Part shown: positions 63,295-64,000 of the stretch, one piece after another
Layout: each line of letters opens with the position of its first letter
How positions within the stretch are numbered: the stretch's first letter is position 1
NCBI GenBank assembly: GCA_028280195.1
Contig: JANQMH010000084.1
Location: forward strand, 113,746 to 177,745
Length of the DNA: 64,000 bases
Origin: Exilibacterium sp.
Lineage (GTDB): Bacteria; Pseudomonadota; Gammaproteobacteria; Pseudomonadales; Cellvibrionaceae
Direction of reading: 5' to 3'
Program-made: the position numbers and the translations under genes
The notes under the pieces: generated by a model
Databases searched by the model: none
What the model was told of the DNA's origin: nothing
What the model saw: only the letters and a program-made list of their open reading frames with translations

Positions 63295-64000
63295 CTACTG
63301 CCGCCGTCTGCTGGCAGCAATCCACCCCAAAATGGATGCCAGCAGCAGGTAGGCCCAGACCGGCAGCAGGGGGATATCCTCATCGACGCCACGGGGAACA
63401 GCCGGGTTGAGCGGGGCCGGGTCGAAACCGTCGAGAATGCCGTCGCCGTCACTATCGGCCAACAGCGGATCGCTGCCCGCTACATTGACCTCATCGCCGT
63501 CGGACAGGCCGTCGCCATCGGTATCGGGCCGGTTGATATTGGTACCCTGTATGACCTCGTCGGTATCCAGCAGGCCGTCGCCATCCGTATCGGCGCTGCC
63601 GCTGACACCGGTGACATTGATGCTGTAGTCATAAGTACCCGTACTGGTCCTGCTGTTGCGCACCACCACCGTCAGGGCTTCGGAGGCCGGCACCTCCAGC
63701 ATCAGTTGGGCCAGCACGGTACCCGAGGCGAACGCCAGCAGCGAACCGTCGCCTCGGAACAGGCTCAGCGCCGGATTCAGAAAGCCCGAGTTATTGCTGT
63801 CCTCGAGTGCTATGGACAATAGATCGCCGGCCGCTACCGAGAGACTGTAAATATCCAAATCACCGGTGGACAATTGTCCGCTGGTGGTCGTACCGTCGAC
63901 AAGTACACCGCCCTGGTCGGCAGCCGGCACGATAAAGCCCTGTTGCGATACTGCCGTATGCAGCTCATAGGCATAATCGCCGGTGCTGGCGGCCACATTG
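63295..64000 (-). CDS. Surface protein with calcium-binding repeats and C-terminal sorting-like helix, partial
   Basis: Only the last 235 residues are in the window; the gene starts beyond base 64000. A beta-rich pre-peptidase-like domain (DLDIYSLSVAAGDLLSIALED ... YDYSINVTGV) is followed by three thrombospondin type-3/EF-hand-like repeats (DTDGDGLLDTDEV, DTDGDGLSDGDEV, DSDGDGILDGFDP) that should bind calcium, and then IPLLPVWAYLLLASILGWIAASRRRQ: a P-x-W-turn, one hydrophobic helix and a basic tail. That end resembles IPTL/PEP-CTERM-type sorting signals recognised by exosortases or rhombosortases. Probably a secreted, cell-surface anchored protein. Confidence 0.85.
   Translation of the reverse strand, partial: NVAASTGDYAYELHTAVSQQGFIVPAADQGGVLVDGTTTSGQLSTGDLDIYSLSVAAGDLLSIALEDSNNSGFLNPALSLFRGDGSLLAFASGTVLAQLMLEVPASEALTVVVRNSRTSTGTYDYSINVTGVSGSADTDGDGLLDTDEVIQGTNINRPDTDGDGLSDGDEVNVAGSDPLLADSDGDGILDGFDPAPLNPAVPRGVDEDIPLLPVWAYLLLASILGWIAASRRRQ

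Overview
The window looks like chromosomal DNA of an aquatic, GC-rich gammaproteobacterium of the Cellvibrionales type (Spongiibacteraceae or Halieaceae-like). This is an inference from the dense complement of TonB-dependent receptors (six), a CbpA/CbpM pair, a PPK2-type polyphosphate:AMP phosphotransferase, GC-rich third codon positions and gene-family composition. No rRNA, tRNA, CRISPR array or intact insertion sequence was seen.

Layout. 1-3.0 kb: the end of a ZnuD-like TonB receptor and a DUF885 lipoprotein. 3.0-14.1 kb: pap, then a seven-gene V-type ATPase operon in the order B-D-I-K-E-DUF2764-A, followed by a CPA2 cation/proton antiporter; this is an energy and ion-homeostasis block. 14.1-18.0 kb: a lower-GC iron-uptake-like island (AraC regulator, TonB receptor, small membrane protein) with Fur-like palindromes, ending beside a 29-bp duplication of the uvrA 3' end. 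18.0-23.5 kb: a double-length, four-ATPase UvrA with a candidate LexA box. 23.9-25.7 kb: an acyltransferase and a broken AraC gene.

25.7-44.3 kb is the most interesting accessory region, a putative catabolic regulon. It holds a sodium/solute symporter, three two-domain NTF2/SnoaL-like proteins, a bicupin, two TonB receptors, an HpcH/HpaI aldolase, an alpha/beta hydrolase, a histidinol-dehydrogenase-like enzyme, an SDR, an FMN 2-hydroxy-acid dehydrogenase, and LacI and GntR regulators. Three palindromes of the form TTGnnTTCGAAnnCAA or close to it lie in its two divergent promoter regions and are probably the LacI operators. The enzyme set suggests uptake and oxidation of a hydroxylated compound to a 2-keto acid followed by aldol cleavage; the substrate cannot be read from sequence.

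44.6-49.6 kb: leucyl aminopeptidase, a 196-bp element with 33-bp perfect inverted ends and four internal hairpins, a LysR (HypT-like) regulator and an S9 peptidase. 49.8-55.9 kb: a large TonB receptor, a DUF4143 ATPase preceded by phased direct repeats, and a DUF393-DUF4166 operon beside a GbsR/MarR regulator; the same palindrome occurs in front of both transcription units. 56.0-61.8 kb: a second oxidative cluster with a GMC oxidoreductase, its gluconate-dehydrogenase-subunit-3-like partner, a Tat-type VOC lipoprotein, a SnoaL-like protein and a TonB receptor. 61.8-64 kb: cbpM, cbpA and the end of a calcium-repeat surface protein with a C-terminal sorting-like helix.
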